From Planctomycetota bacterium (GTDB lineage: Bacteria > Planctomycetota > UBA1135 > GCA-002686595), in NCBI GenBank assembly GCA_004296785.1, contig SCVU01000164.1, positions 1-9,200 on the forward strand: DNA of 9,200 bases, given 5' to 3'. A model generated the notes under the pieces. It made no database searches, was not told the DNA's origin, and worked only from the letters and a program-made list of their open reading frames with translations. Positions 1 through 6,360 of this stretch are shown one piece after another (positions within the stretch are counted from its first letter, which is position 1; every line of letters begins with the position of its first letter). Both the position numbers and the translations under genes were made by a program.

Positions 1-259
1 GGCTGCCGGCGTCGGCCCCCTTCGCGTAGCGCTCGTACACGAGGTCGATCGGCCGCTCCTGCTGCACGCATTCGAGCTGCTCGCGCAGTCGATCGTCGCG
101 CGGCGCCTCGATCATCACGACTTCGCAGCCGAGATCGCGCAGCGCGCCGCGCAACGCGGCGAGTTGCACCGGCGCCGCCGGCTCCGGATCCGGGCGCGCG
201 TTCGCGCGGCCCGACTCGCCCGGGCTCAGGCAGGGCTGGTCGACACAGGCGATGCGCAC
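1..259 (-). CDS. GT4-like glycosyltransferase, N-terminal part (truncated by window edge)
   Basis: The frame reads from a GTG start at 259 to the window edge without a stop and gives 86 residues. It begins MRIACVDQPCLSPG, a beta strand followed by a Pro/Gly-rich loop. Next comes a helix (residues about 31-42), a second strand EVVMIEAP (46-53), an acidic helix (54-69) and then DLVYERY (72-78). This beta-alpha-beta order, with a 'DLVYERY' strand near residue 75, is typical of the N-terminal acceptor-binding Rossmann domain of GT-B family 4 glycosyltransferases, which move a sugar from an NDP-sugar to a glycan or lipid. The donor-binding half lies outside, so substrate and catalysis cannot be judged. 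The GTG start is chosen because GGAG lies 6 nt upstream and because codon use in this frame loses its GC3 bias upstream of it. No signal peptide is seen, so it is probably cytosolic. Family assignment is by recall of similar N-termini. Confidence 0.68.
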   Translation of the reverse strand, partial: MRIACVDQPCLSPGESGRANARPDPEPAAPVQLAALRGALRDLGCEVVMIEAPRDDRLREQLECVQQERPIDLVYERYAKGADAGS

Positions 260-414
260 GGCGCACTCCGCTCGTCGTTTCGTTCCGCGGGCACGCGGTG
301 CTCGAGCGGCGCGGTGGAGAAGCTCTGCGCGAGCCGGATCACCGCGAGCCAGCGCAGGCCCGCCAGCGCCGCGCGGCGGTGAAAAGGCCCGAGCCCATGG
401 GAGTAGTGGGCCAT
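226..414 (-). CDS. Small ORF (62 aa), possible gene or gene remnant, unrecognised
   Basis: ATG at 414 to TGA at 226 on the minus strand. The product starts MAHYSHGLGPFHRR, has a mildly hydrophobic middle (LAGLRWLAVIRLAQSF) and a polar C-terminus. The run of 32 codons from about 381 to 286 has G or C at every third position while second positions vary normally, which is what real genes in this window look like. Upstream of the ATG the bias is lost. Against it: no Shine-Dalgarno motif is seen, the last 34 nt overlap the glycosyltransferase start, and the ATG lies inside an inverted repeat (393-418). The opposite plus-strand frame (164-382) shares the same third positions but encodes an Arg-rich shadow-like product. 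It could be a true small protein, the tail of a decayed gene, or chance. I do not recognise the sequence. Confidence 0.25.
   Translation of the reverse strand: MAHYSHGLGPFHRRAALAGLRWLAVIRLAQSFSTAPLEHRVPAERNDERSAPCASPVSTSPA
266..269 (-). promoter_or_regulatory. Ribosome binding site for the glycosyltransferase-like gene
   Basis: GGAG on the minus strand, 6 nt before the GTG at 259. It decides the start: the frame stays open further upstream, but codon use there is not gene-like. Confidence 0.5.
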
Positions 415-418
415 GGGC
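393..418. repeat. Perfect 8-bp inverted repeat (hairpin or operator)
   Basis: GCCCATGG at 393-400 and CCATGGGC at 411-418 are exact inverted copies with a 10-nt loop. Read on the minus strand, the stem is followed after about 7 nt by a CTTTTC tract, so it could be a weak intrinsic terminator for transcripts from the upstream cytochrome gene. It could equally be an operator for the downstream small ORF or glycosyltransferase gene. Function is not shown by sequence alone. Confidence 0.4.
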
Positions 419-419
419 C

Positions 420-619
420 ACACTTGTCTCGCCGGTCCACCGATACTGCCAACGCGCTCGGTCTTCGCGGTGGAGGCGGACGTTGCTGGGCTCGGGCGCG
501 GACTCACCGCTCGACCCAAGGCAACGGGTGTGCCCGCGCTCCGGCGTGCGCTGGAGGCCGTTTTGCGCGCTCGGATTCCAGATTCGAAGCAGCTGGGTCC
601 AGCACGCGGATCAAATCAG
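420..619. other. Intergenic stretch without a supported gene
   Basis: This is the middle of the roughly 400-base gap between the cytochrome b562 gene and the glycosyltransferase-like gene. Several frames are open on both strands, but none shows the GC3 pattern of the neighbouring genes or a recognisable protein. I see no tRNA, repeat array or mobile element here. Confidence 0.5.
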
Positions 620-652
620 CCCGATCCGACGGCAGATCGGCGCGCGAGCGCC
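620..652 (-). terminator. Putative hairpin terminator after the cytochrome b562 gene
   Basis: Just beyond the TAG stop at 661-663, the minus strand can form GGCGC-tcgc-GCGCC (652-639). It can also form a second 6-bp stem from CCGATC/GATCGG (621-626 with 635-640), which shares 639-640 with the first, so the two compete. There is no U-tract, so this is at most a GC-rich terminator or a 3'-end stabilising hairpin. Confidence 0.35.
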
Positions 653-660
653 GCGCACGC

Positions 661-1209
661 CTACTTCTCGGGGTTGTACTTGTCGTGGCCGGCGTTGCGC
701 ATCGGCTTCAGCTTCTCGTCGACGATCTTCTTGATCTCGTCGGCCTTGCCCTCGAGCGCGGCGACTTCGAGGTCGAGCAGGCTGCGCTCGAGCTCGATCA
801 TCGAGATCCGAAAGCCCTTGACGAACTCGGCCTTCTGCGCCGCGTCGGTCATCTTCTCGGCGGGCCAGGGCGTCTCGACCTTCGCGACCCCGGCCGCGCG
901 CTGCATGTCGACCGCGATCTGCGCGACCTGCGCGAAATCGCCGCCGCCGATCGCGCCCTGCAGGCGCTTGAGCCCGCCGTTCATCACCTTCATCGAGCCC
1001 TCGAGGCCGACCGGCTCGCGACCGCCGGGGCCGCGGCCCTGGCCGGGACCCTGCGCGGGGCCGCCGCCGTCCTTGCCGCCGCCCTGACCGGCCGGAGGCG
1101 TGCCCTTCTGGCCGCCGCCCGGCCCACCCGGCGATTGGACGGCGCTCAGCGCGAGCGGAATGGCGACGAACAGCGAGGCGATGGCGAGAAGGCGCAGCGA
1201 GGACTTCAT
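661..1209 (-). CDS. Secreted cytochrome b562-family protein
   Basis: This 182-aa protein has an N-terminal signal peptide (MKSSLRLLAIASLF..., likely cut after ALSA near residue 23), then a Gly/Pro/Gln-rich linker (about 26-66), then a roughly 110-residue helical domain. That domain matches cytochrome b562 (the E. coli CybC family): a four-helix bundle that binds haem b non-covalently in the periplasm. LEGSMKVMNGGLK (69-81) lines up with the N-terminal helix carrying the axial Met (here M73). KGFRISM..L (131-) lines up with the third-helix region. The C-terminal RNAGHDKY (171-178) lines up with the RNAYHQKY segment carrying the axial His (here H175). So both haem ligands are present and there is no CXXCH motif. 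The start at 1209 is chosen because the signal peptide begins there; an in-frame ATG at 1281 would only add a non-signal extension. No clear Shine-Dalgarno motif is visible. The gene follows the dehydrogenase-like gene by 122 nt on the same strand, and electron transfer from that protein is a plausible role. Loss of haem binding cannot be excluded from sequence. Confidence 0.82.
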   Translation of the reverse strand: MKSSLRLLAIASLFVAIPLALSAVQSPGGPGGGQKGTPPAGQGGGKDGGGPAQGPGQGRGPGGREPVGLEGSMKVMNGGLKRLQGAIGGGDFAQVAQIAVDMQRAAGVAKVETPWPAEKMTDAAQKAEFVKGFRISMIELERSLLDLEVAALEGKADEIKKIVDEKLKPMRNAGHDKYNPEK

Positions 1210-1304
1210 GAGGAAACGCGAACGATGGATGGAAGGAGAAAGGGCGCTTGGAATCGCCGAGGCGCCGGCGAGTGCCGACACGATAACGGCTCCACGGATT
1301 CCTT

Positions 1305-1327
1305 ACACGCGCCGCGCGCCGCGGTGT
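1305..1327 (-). terminator. Putative GC-rich hairpin after the LamG/GSDH gene
   Basis: ACACGCG at 1305-1311 can pair with CGCgGTGT at 1320-1327, a 7-bp stem with one bulged base. It lies 4 nt beyond the TGA stop at 1332-1334. No U-tract follows on the minus strand, so it may only partly stop transcription, and read-through into the cytochrome b562 gene is possible. Confidence 0.3.
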
Positions 1328-1331
1328 TGGC

Positions 1332-4300
1332 TCACGGACAGATCTCGACGCGCAGGCCGGCGGAGAACGCGACGCCGCCGCTGACGGACGGATCGAGCGC
1401 CGCCGACTGCACGAACGCCTCGGCGCCCGGCGCGAGTGCCGCGGGCAGCGTGTAGTGCCAGCTCGCGGAGCCGCTGCTCGCCGCGAGCGCGGTCGAGTAG
1501 ACGAGCATGCCCGGATCGACGAGCAGCACGCCGCCGAACAGCGGCCACGCGGCGGGTTGCGCCGAGATGCCGAGCCACGCGATCGCTCCGCTGCCGAGAC
1601 CGACGACGCGCAGTTCGATCGCGGCCGCCGGCTGCGGCGCGCCGATGCCGAGGAGCGCGAGCGCCTGCGCTCCGAGCGCGGAACCGTAGCTCGCGTATCC
1701 GCAGTCGGCGCTCGCGCACGACTGGCCCGGCGCCGCGTACGCGGCCGTCGCGCTGGCCCCGCCGACCGGCGCCGTGAACACGTGGTTCGCCGCGCCGCCG
1801 TCGGACCAGCACGCGAACGCGAGCGGCGCGCCGAAACCGCTCCAGCTCGGCAGCGCGGAGAGCTGGTGCTCGAAACCCTGCAGCGACTCGAGCACGAGCG
1901 GCGTCGGGAACGCCTCGCCGTCGACGAACACCGGCACGCCGCTCGGCGCGGTGTCGATCGCGAGCAGCGACTCGATCGGTTCGAGCGGCACTTCGACGAC
2001 GGTCGCGAGCCCGTCCGAGTCGGTGACGGTGAGCTGCACGACGTAGTGCGTGTGCGCCGGCGAGTGACCGGTCTTCGGGATCTGGAACTGCAGCGTCGTC
2101 GTGCCCGCGACCGGACCGAGGAACGGGTGCGCGTGCACGTCGTGCTGCAGCAGCACGCGCCACTCGAACGCGCTCGGCGCGAGCGCGCCGTCCTCGATGT
2201 CCTGCGCCTGCGCGGCGCAGTCGATCAGCTGTCCCGCGACGTACGGCGAGAGCGGCGCCGGCGCCAGCACCTGCACCTGCGGCGGCGCGCCGACCTGGAT
2301 CGAAAGCGGCGCGCTCGTGGTCGAAGCCGCGCCGTCGCTGACCGTGAGTCGCGCGGTGTACAGCCCCGCCGACGCGTACACGTGCAGCGGATCGGCCGCG
2401 CTCGACACCGCGCCGTCGCCGAACTCCCACGCGAACGAGAGAGCGGCCGGCCCGGGCTGCGGGTCGAGGCTGCCCTGGCTCGAGAACTGCACGGCGAGCG
2501 GCGGCATTCCGCTCGCGGGCTGCGCGCTCGCGACCGCCAGCGGCGGCGCCGCCGCGACGCCGACGTATGCGATGCGGCGCAGTTGCGCGGGTTCGGGCGG
2601 ACCGCCGACCGGCACGCCGTACACGAGGTACCACAGCGCGCCGTCGGGCCCGACGTCGAGATCGACGACGGTGCCGGCGTGCGGCGCGCGCAGGAAGATC
2701 GCGCTCGTCGTCGGCGCGCCGCTGCCGTCGAGCAGCACGCGGCGGATCTCGCCGCGCGCGAAGTCGCCGCAGTAGAGCTGATTGCGATACGCGAGCGGGA
2801 ACGCGCTCGAGCGCACGAGCGGTCCGCACACGATCGCGCCGCCGGGCGTCGCGTTCGCGTCGAGGTCCTCGTCGTGGCGGTACGCGAGCGCGGGGAATGC
2901 GAGCGACGTGCACGCGCCGGGTCCGAGCCAGCACGTCTCGCCCTCCTGCCACGGCCAGCCGTAGTCGGCCGGCGCGCCGACGAGCGCGAGTTCTTCCCAC
3001 GCGCTCGCGCCGTTGCCGCCGACGTCCCCGAGCCACAGCGCGCCCGACGGCGCGTCGTAGTGCATGCGGAACGGGTTGCGCAGACCCGCGCCCCACAGCG
3101 CGTCCTGCGGCGGCCCCTGCGCGGCGAGCGGATTGTCCGCCGGAATCGAGCCGTCGGTGTTCACGCGCAGCAACTTGCCGATCTGCACGCTCAAGTCCTG
3201 CGCGAGCGAGCTCAGGAAGTGCTCGCCGGTCGCGATGTACAGGTGCCCGCTCGCGTCGATCGCGAGCCCGCCGCCGTGGTGGAAGAACAGCGCGGGCGTC
3301 GGGCACTCCCACACGACGAATTCGCTCGCCAGCGCCGCGCTCGCGCCGACGAGCGTGAAGCGCGACACGCGGTTTCGCGGCGCGTGCGTCGTCCAGTAGC
3401 AGTAGAACCAGCCGTTGGCCGCGAAGTCGGGATCGAGCACGAGCGTCGCGAGGCCGCGCTCGGCCGAGGAAGTCTCGGCGGGCAGCTCGAGCACCGGCTG
3501 CGCGACGAGCGCGCCCGCGGCGTACAGGCGCACGCGGCCCGAGCGCTCGGCGATCAGCGCGCGGCCGTCGGGCAGGAAGCGAAACGCCGTCGGCTCGACG
3601 AGCGCGTCGAGCGCGACCGACTGCGCGAAGCCAGGCGGCAGCGCGCCGGGCGACACGAGCGCGACGTTGGCGGGATCCTGCGCGGCGAGCAGCCACGCCG
3701 GCGCGCTCGCGCCGAACAATGCGCTCGGCGAGCCCGCGCCGCTCGTGTCGGCCGCGAACGCGCCCGCGCCTTCCTCGCAGCGCCACGCGCCGACGAGACC
3801 GGCGTTCGCGACGGGCAGCGCGCGCTCGTAGCTCGCGAGGATCTGACCGCTGGTGCGCGCGACGCTCCACGCGCGCAGTTCGTCGATCGCGCCGTCGAAG
3901 TCGGGCTGCTGCGCGCTCTTCGCCGCGCCGACGACGAGCGCGGGGCCGAGTGAGCCCGCGGCGCCGCCGAGGCCGGCGTTCGGGTACGAGAGATCCGCGC
4001 TCGACGCGCCGCTCGCGCTCGCGAAGTCGAGCGCGCCGTCGATGTAGATCGATTTGATTCCGCTCGACGCGTCGCGCACGCACGCGACGTGGTGCCACGC
4101 GCCGTCGAGCACGCGTTGGCGGCCTTCGAGCACGTGCTCGGCATCCGCGCCGCTCGCGCCGGCGCCGGTGTAGAAGCGGATGCGGCCGCCGGCGATGCCG
4201 ACGCCGAAGGCGGCGCCGCCGACGCCGGGGAGCGAGCGATCGAGCAGCGCGTGCGCGGTCGGCCACGCGCTGCCCGGAAGTTCGACCGAACCGCCGGCGC

Positions 4301-4571
4301 CGGGCGCCGTGTGCTGCGCGCCGCTGCCGCGGATCCACAGCTCGAGCGTGAAGCCGCCGGCGCCGACGTCGCACGGTGCGCTCAGATCGCCCGCGGCGAC
4401 GTCGTCGTCGACTGCGATCACCGCGCTCGTCGGCGCAGGACCGGAATCGGCGAACGCGAGCGCGGCCGACGAGGCCTGCGCGCGCGCGACGTCGGTGAGC
4501 GACGCGCTCGCGAGCGCGAGCAGCGCCGCGTACGCGAGCGACGAGGAGCCGAAGAGGGACGCGCGGGACAT
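1332..4571 (-). CDS. Secreted multi-domain quinoprotein-type (GSDH) dehydrogenase with LamG, PKD and C-terminal beta domains
   Basis: This 1079-aa exported protein has a signal peptide (about 1-31, ending VARA). A LamG/concanavalin-like domain follows (about 35-290; FTLELWIRG, GAWHHVACVRD, YIDGALD, FDGAIDELRAWSVART). Next is a GSDH beta-propeller (about 314-655) of the glucose/sorbosone dehydrogenase family. It carries LPDGRALIAERSGRVRL, ERGLATLVLDPDF, FFHHGGGLAID (His at the place of the catalytic base), YIATGEH, IGKLLRVNTDG, GAGLRNPFR (Arg-Asn of the PQQ pocket), GDVGG, and CGDFARGEIRRV. Then come a PKD domain (about 675-762, FAWEFGDG), an Ig-like segment (about 763-862, LLQHDVHAHPF), a PEGA/TQ-like beta segment (about 868-947, FACWSDGG) and a C-terminal beta domain (about 957-1079). 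It probably oxidises a sugar or alcohol outside the cytoplasm using PQQ. Cofactor and substrate are inferred from the family, and some GSDH-fold proteins may be non-catalytic. The start at 4571 is preferred over 4610 because the signal peptide begins there. Codon use is almost uniformly G/C-ending. Confidence 0.85.
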   Translation of the reverse strand: MSRASLFGSSSLAYAALLALASASLTDVARAQASSAALAFADSGPAPTSAVIAVDDDVAAGDLSAPCDVGAGGFTLELWIRGSGAQHTAPGAGGSVELPGSAWPTAHALLDRSLPGVGGAAFGVGIAGGRIRFYTGAGASGADAEHVLEGRQRVLDGAWHHVACVRDASSGIKSIYIDGALDFASASGASSADLSYPNAGLGGAAGSLGPALVVGAAKSAQQPDFDGAIDELRAWSVARTSGQILASYERALPVANAGLVGAWRCEEGAGAFAADTSGAGSPSALFGASAPAWLLAAQDPANVALVSPGALPPGFAQSVALDALVEPTAFRFLPDGRALIAERSGRVRLYAAGALVAQPVLELPAETSSAERGLATLVLDPDFAANGWFYCYWTTHAPRNRVSRFTLVGASAALASEFVVWECPTPALFFHHGGGLAIDASGHLYIATGEHFLSSLAQDLSVQIGKLLRVNTDGSIPADNPLAAQGPPQDALWGAGLRNPFRMHYDAPSGALWLGDVGGNGASAWEELALVGAPADYGWPWQEGETCWLGPGACTSLAFPALAYRHDEDLDANATPGGAIVCGPLVRSSAFPLAYRNQLYCGDFARGEIRRVLLDGSGAPTTSAIFLRAPHAGTVVDLDVGPDGALWYLVYGVPVGGPPEPAQLRRIAYVGVAAAPPLAVASAQPASGMPPLAVQFSSQGSLDPQPGPAALSFAWEFGDGAVSSAADPLHVYASAGLYTARLTVSDGAASTTSAPLSIQVGAPPQVQVLAPAPLSPYVAGQLIDCAAQAQDIEDGALAPSAFEWRVLLQHDVHAHPFLGPVAGTTTLQFQIPKTGHSPAHTHYVVQLTVTDSDGLATVVEVPLEPIESLLAIDTAPSGVPVFVDGEAFPTPLVLESLQGFEHQLSALPSWSGFGAPLAFACWSDGGAANHVFTAPVGGASATAAYAAPGQSCASADCGYASYGSALGAQALALLGIGAPQPAAAIELRVVGLGSGAIAWLGISAQPAAWPLFGGVLLVDPGMLVYSTALAASSGSASWHYTLPAALAPGAEAFVQSAALDPSVSGGVAFSAGLRVEICP

Positions 4572-4601
4572 CGCAGGGACGGCCCGAACGGGCGCATCCC
4601 C

Positions 4602-4630
4602 CAGTCTCATCGACCGTCGCGGGGTGTCAA
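4602..4630 (-). promoter_or_regulatory. Possible sigma70-type promoter for the LamG/GSDH gene
   Basis: A perfect TTGACA lies on the minus strand at 4630-4625, followed after 16 nt by GAGACT (4608-4603), a poor -10 that keeps the A at position 2 and T at position 6. A start of transcription near 4595 would exclude the ATG at 4610 and fit translation from 4571. The weak -10 keeps confidence low. Confidence 0.28.
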
Positions 4631-4670
4631 GCGAAGCGGCGCCTGGCTCGTCCGCGCGTCGCGCGGCGCG

Positions 4671-5813
4671 TCACAGCATCCCGGAGAGGAACGTCTGCGT
4701 CAGCAGGTTCGACTTCTGCGCGAGCTCGGCAATGCCGAGGCCCGCATACTCGCTGCGCAGCGTGGCCAGGCGATTGGTCGCCCGGAACTGCTGCGCCTGC
4801 GCCGGGACGTACGAGTGCGGACCGTAATCGCCGATGCGCGACTGCAGCCCGACTGCATCGGACGTGTGGGAGCGGAAGAACGGGACCTGCGCGCGCACGA
4901 GCACGCTGAGCGCGCGCCGCCACTCGTTCGTCGCGATGCCCGCTGTCATGCAGAACATCCCGATCTCGGCGAAGAACACGAAGTAGCCGCTCGACGGCTG
5001 CGTCGTGGTCATCCCGCTCGGCAGGCGGATCGCGAGCTCGCCCAGCGCGAAGCGCTCGAACGCGTCCTCGAACTGGCCGAGGTTGTACGAGTTGCGCTCC
5101 GGGAAATGCTCGTTCGCGAGCGTGAAGAACATCCGCGAGATGAACGTCGCGTGCGTGCGCAGGTGTTCGTGCGTCGCGGTGGTGCGCAGCCCGCTGTTCG
5201 TCCGCGCGCGCTCGACGAGTTGCGCACCGAGCGCCTGCATCAGCGAACTCGTGGCGAGCCGCGTGCCGAGCAGCGTGTTGCCGGGCATGAGCCCGGGGAA
5301 CGCCGCCGCGGCGGCTTCCACGAGTTGTGGGTTCGTGCGCCGATCGAGATCGAAAAAGAACGAGCGCGCCGCGCGGTGGTCCTTGACCCTGTCGAGCTCC
5401 GTCGCGAACTCCTCGAGGTACTGCCGCGGCCCGATCAGCAGGCCGGCGAGCGACATGCCGCGCTCGACCGGCGCGCCGGCGACGAGCGTCGCCGGATCGA
5501 TCTCGCAGCGCCAGTGCTGGCCGTTCACCAGCCGGAGGACCAGATAGACAGGCAACGCGCGCTCCGTGTCGACGGTGTACTCGAGGCGCAGTCCTTCGCC
5601 GAGCGAAACGCCGTCCTGCGCATTCTCGGAGGCGTACCGGAGCACGTTCGGGGCGATTCCGCGCTCCTTCGCGTCCGGATGGACGCGTTCGAAGCCCGAC
5701 TTGCTCGATCGGGCGCGCGCGGATCCGCGGCCGGGCAGCAGCACGACGTAGGCTGCAGAGATGTTGACTTGCGGGAGCGCAAGCGACTTCGGAAGTTGGA
5801 TCGCGAGGTTCAC
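4671..5813 (-). CDS. Unrecognised 380-aa cytosolic protein, third gene of the kinase operon
   Basis: I do not recognise this family. The protein has no signal peptide and no clear membrane helix. Its N-terminal third (about 1-130) looks beta-rich: SAAYVVLLPGRG at 19-30, LRLEYTVD at 75-82 and ALPVYLVLRLVNGQHW at 86-101. The rest (about 130-380) looks mainly alpha-helical, with an aromatic/hydrophobic stretch SGYFVFFAEIGMFCM (275-289) that is short for a membrane segment, and a polar end (RATNRLATLRSEYAGLGIAELAQ at 344-366, given here only as a landmark in two helices). The start is GTG at 5813 with AAGGA 7 nt upstream. It follows the 152-aa gene by 40 nt and precedes the secreted dehydrogenase gene by about 100 nt. 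Codon use is less strictly G/C-ending than in the dehydrogenase gene but matches the 152-aa gene. Given its place it may be a target or partner of the kinase, which is inference only. Confidence 0.75.
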   Translation of the reverse strand: MNLAIQLPKSLALPQVNISAAYVVLLPGRGSARARSSKSGFERVHPDAKERGIAPNVLRYASENAQDGVSLGEGLRLEYTVDTERALPVYLVLRLVNGQHWRCEIDPATLVAGAPVERGMSLAGLLIGPRQYLEEFATELDRVKDHRAARSFFFDLDRRTNPQLVEAAAAAFPGLMPGNTLLGTRLATSSLMQALGAQLVERARTNSGLRTTATHEHLRTHATFISRMFFTLANEHFPERNSYNLGQFEDAFERFALGELAIRLPSGMTTTQPSSGYFVFFAEIGMFCMTAGIATNEWRRALSVLVRAQVPFFRSHTSDAVGLQSRIGDYGPHSYVPAQAQQFRATNRLATLRSEYAGLGIAELAQKSNLLTQTFLSGML

Positions 5814-5820
5814 GGGTGAG

Positions 5821-5825
5821 TCCTT
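5821..5825 (-). promoter_or_regulatory. Ribosome binding site for the 380-aa gene
   Basis: AAGGA on the minus strand, 7 nt before a GTG start. It supports GTG at 5813 as initiator in the absence of a nearby ATG. Confidence 0.6.
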
Positions 5826-5853
5826 GGCGGTTGGGTGATGGAACCTGGAGCGA

Positions 5854-6312
5854 TCAGTACGACTGCACGACGACGAGCGTGTCCGTCGAGATCAACTTGC
5901 CGTTGAGCTGCGCGAGCGACTTCACGTCGACGGGGCCGAACGGCGTGTCGACCTGGAGCTGGAACGCGAACGAGAGTCCCTCCGTCTCGTCGATGATCAC
6001 CCAGCCCTCGCGCGGCACCCAGATGTGGAGCCCGCTCGTCGGCATCGCGTTCGCCGCGATCGAAAAGCCGGCGCCGAGGCTCGCGTGCACCGTGGCGAGG
6101 GCGAGCGCGCGGCATTCGGCTTCCGTGCCCGTGGCGACGGTCGCCGAAGCGTTGTAGACGGAGCCGAACGAGCGCTCGAGCGGGTCGCGCACGAGCCCGG
6201 TGTGGTGCGGGGCGTCGACGTTTCCGTTGGCGTCGAGGTTCTTGTTCACCGTGACGTCCGACGCCACACCGTGGATGTGCGCGACGGTCACGACTTCGAC
6301 ATTGATTGGCAT
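5854..6312 (-). CDS. Unrecognised 152-aa cytosolic protein, second gene of the kinase operon
   Basis: I do not recognise this protein. It starts MPINVEVVTVAHIHG and has neither signal peptide nor membrane helix. Visible traits: two His-containing N-terminal segments (VAHIHG at 10-15 and APHHTGL at 34-40), an Ala-rich helix around residues 63-80, and a beta-rich C-terminal half (GLHIWVPREGWVIIDE, FAFQLQVDTPFGPVDVK, LISTDTLVVVQSY). The size and beta-rich end suggest one compact alpha/beta domain. The ATG at 6312 has GGAGGA immediately upstream. It lies 48 nt after the kinase stop and 40 nt before the 380-aa gene, which argues for co-transcription with both. The paired histidines could bind metal or belong to an enzyme, but no known catalytic signature is complete, so I assign no function. 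Confidence 0.75.
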   Translation of the reverse strand: MPINVEVVTVAHIHGVASDVTVNKNLDANGNVDAPHHTGLVRDPLERSFGSVYNASATVATGTEAECRALALATVHASLGAGFSIAANAMPTSGLHIWVPREGWVIIDETEGLSFAFQLQVDTPFGPVDVKSLAQLNGKLISTDTLVVVQSY

Positions 6313-6315
6313 GTT

Positions 6316-6321
6316 TCCTCC
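6316..6321 (-). promoter_or_regulatory. Strong ribosome binding site for the 152-aa gene
   Basis: GGAGGA on the minus strand 3-4 nt before the ATG at 6312, the clearest Shine-Dalgarno motif in the window. It supports the 152-aa frame as a real gene. Confidence 0.65.
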
Positions 6322-6360
6322 GAGGTCGGGTTGACGTTCTCTCGTACGTACGGCCGCGAA

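Noticed and set aside
661..1281. Start of the cytochrome gene at the ATG at 1281
   Set aside because: The extra 24 residues would bury the signal peptide inside the protein. The ATG at 1209 places a typical signal peptide at the N-terminus.
1303..4374. A 1023-aa open frame on the minus strand and several long plus-strand frames (for example 1455-3953 and 4089-5819)
   Set aside because: Their products are dominated by Arg and Ala with no recognisable domain. They are antisense or out-of-frame shadows of the LamG/GSDH and 380-aa genes, kept open by extreme GC content.
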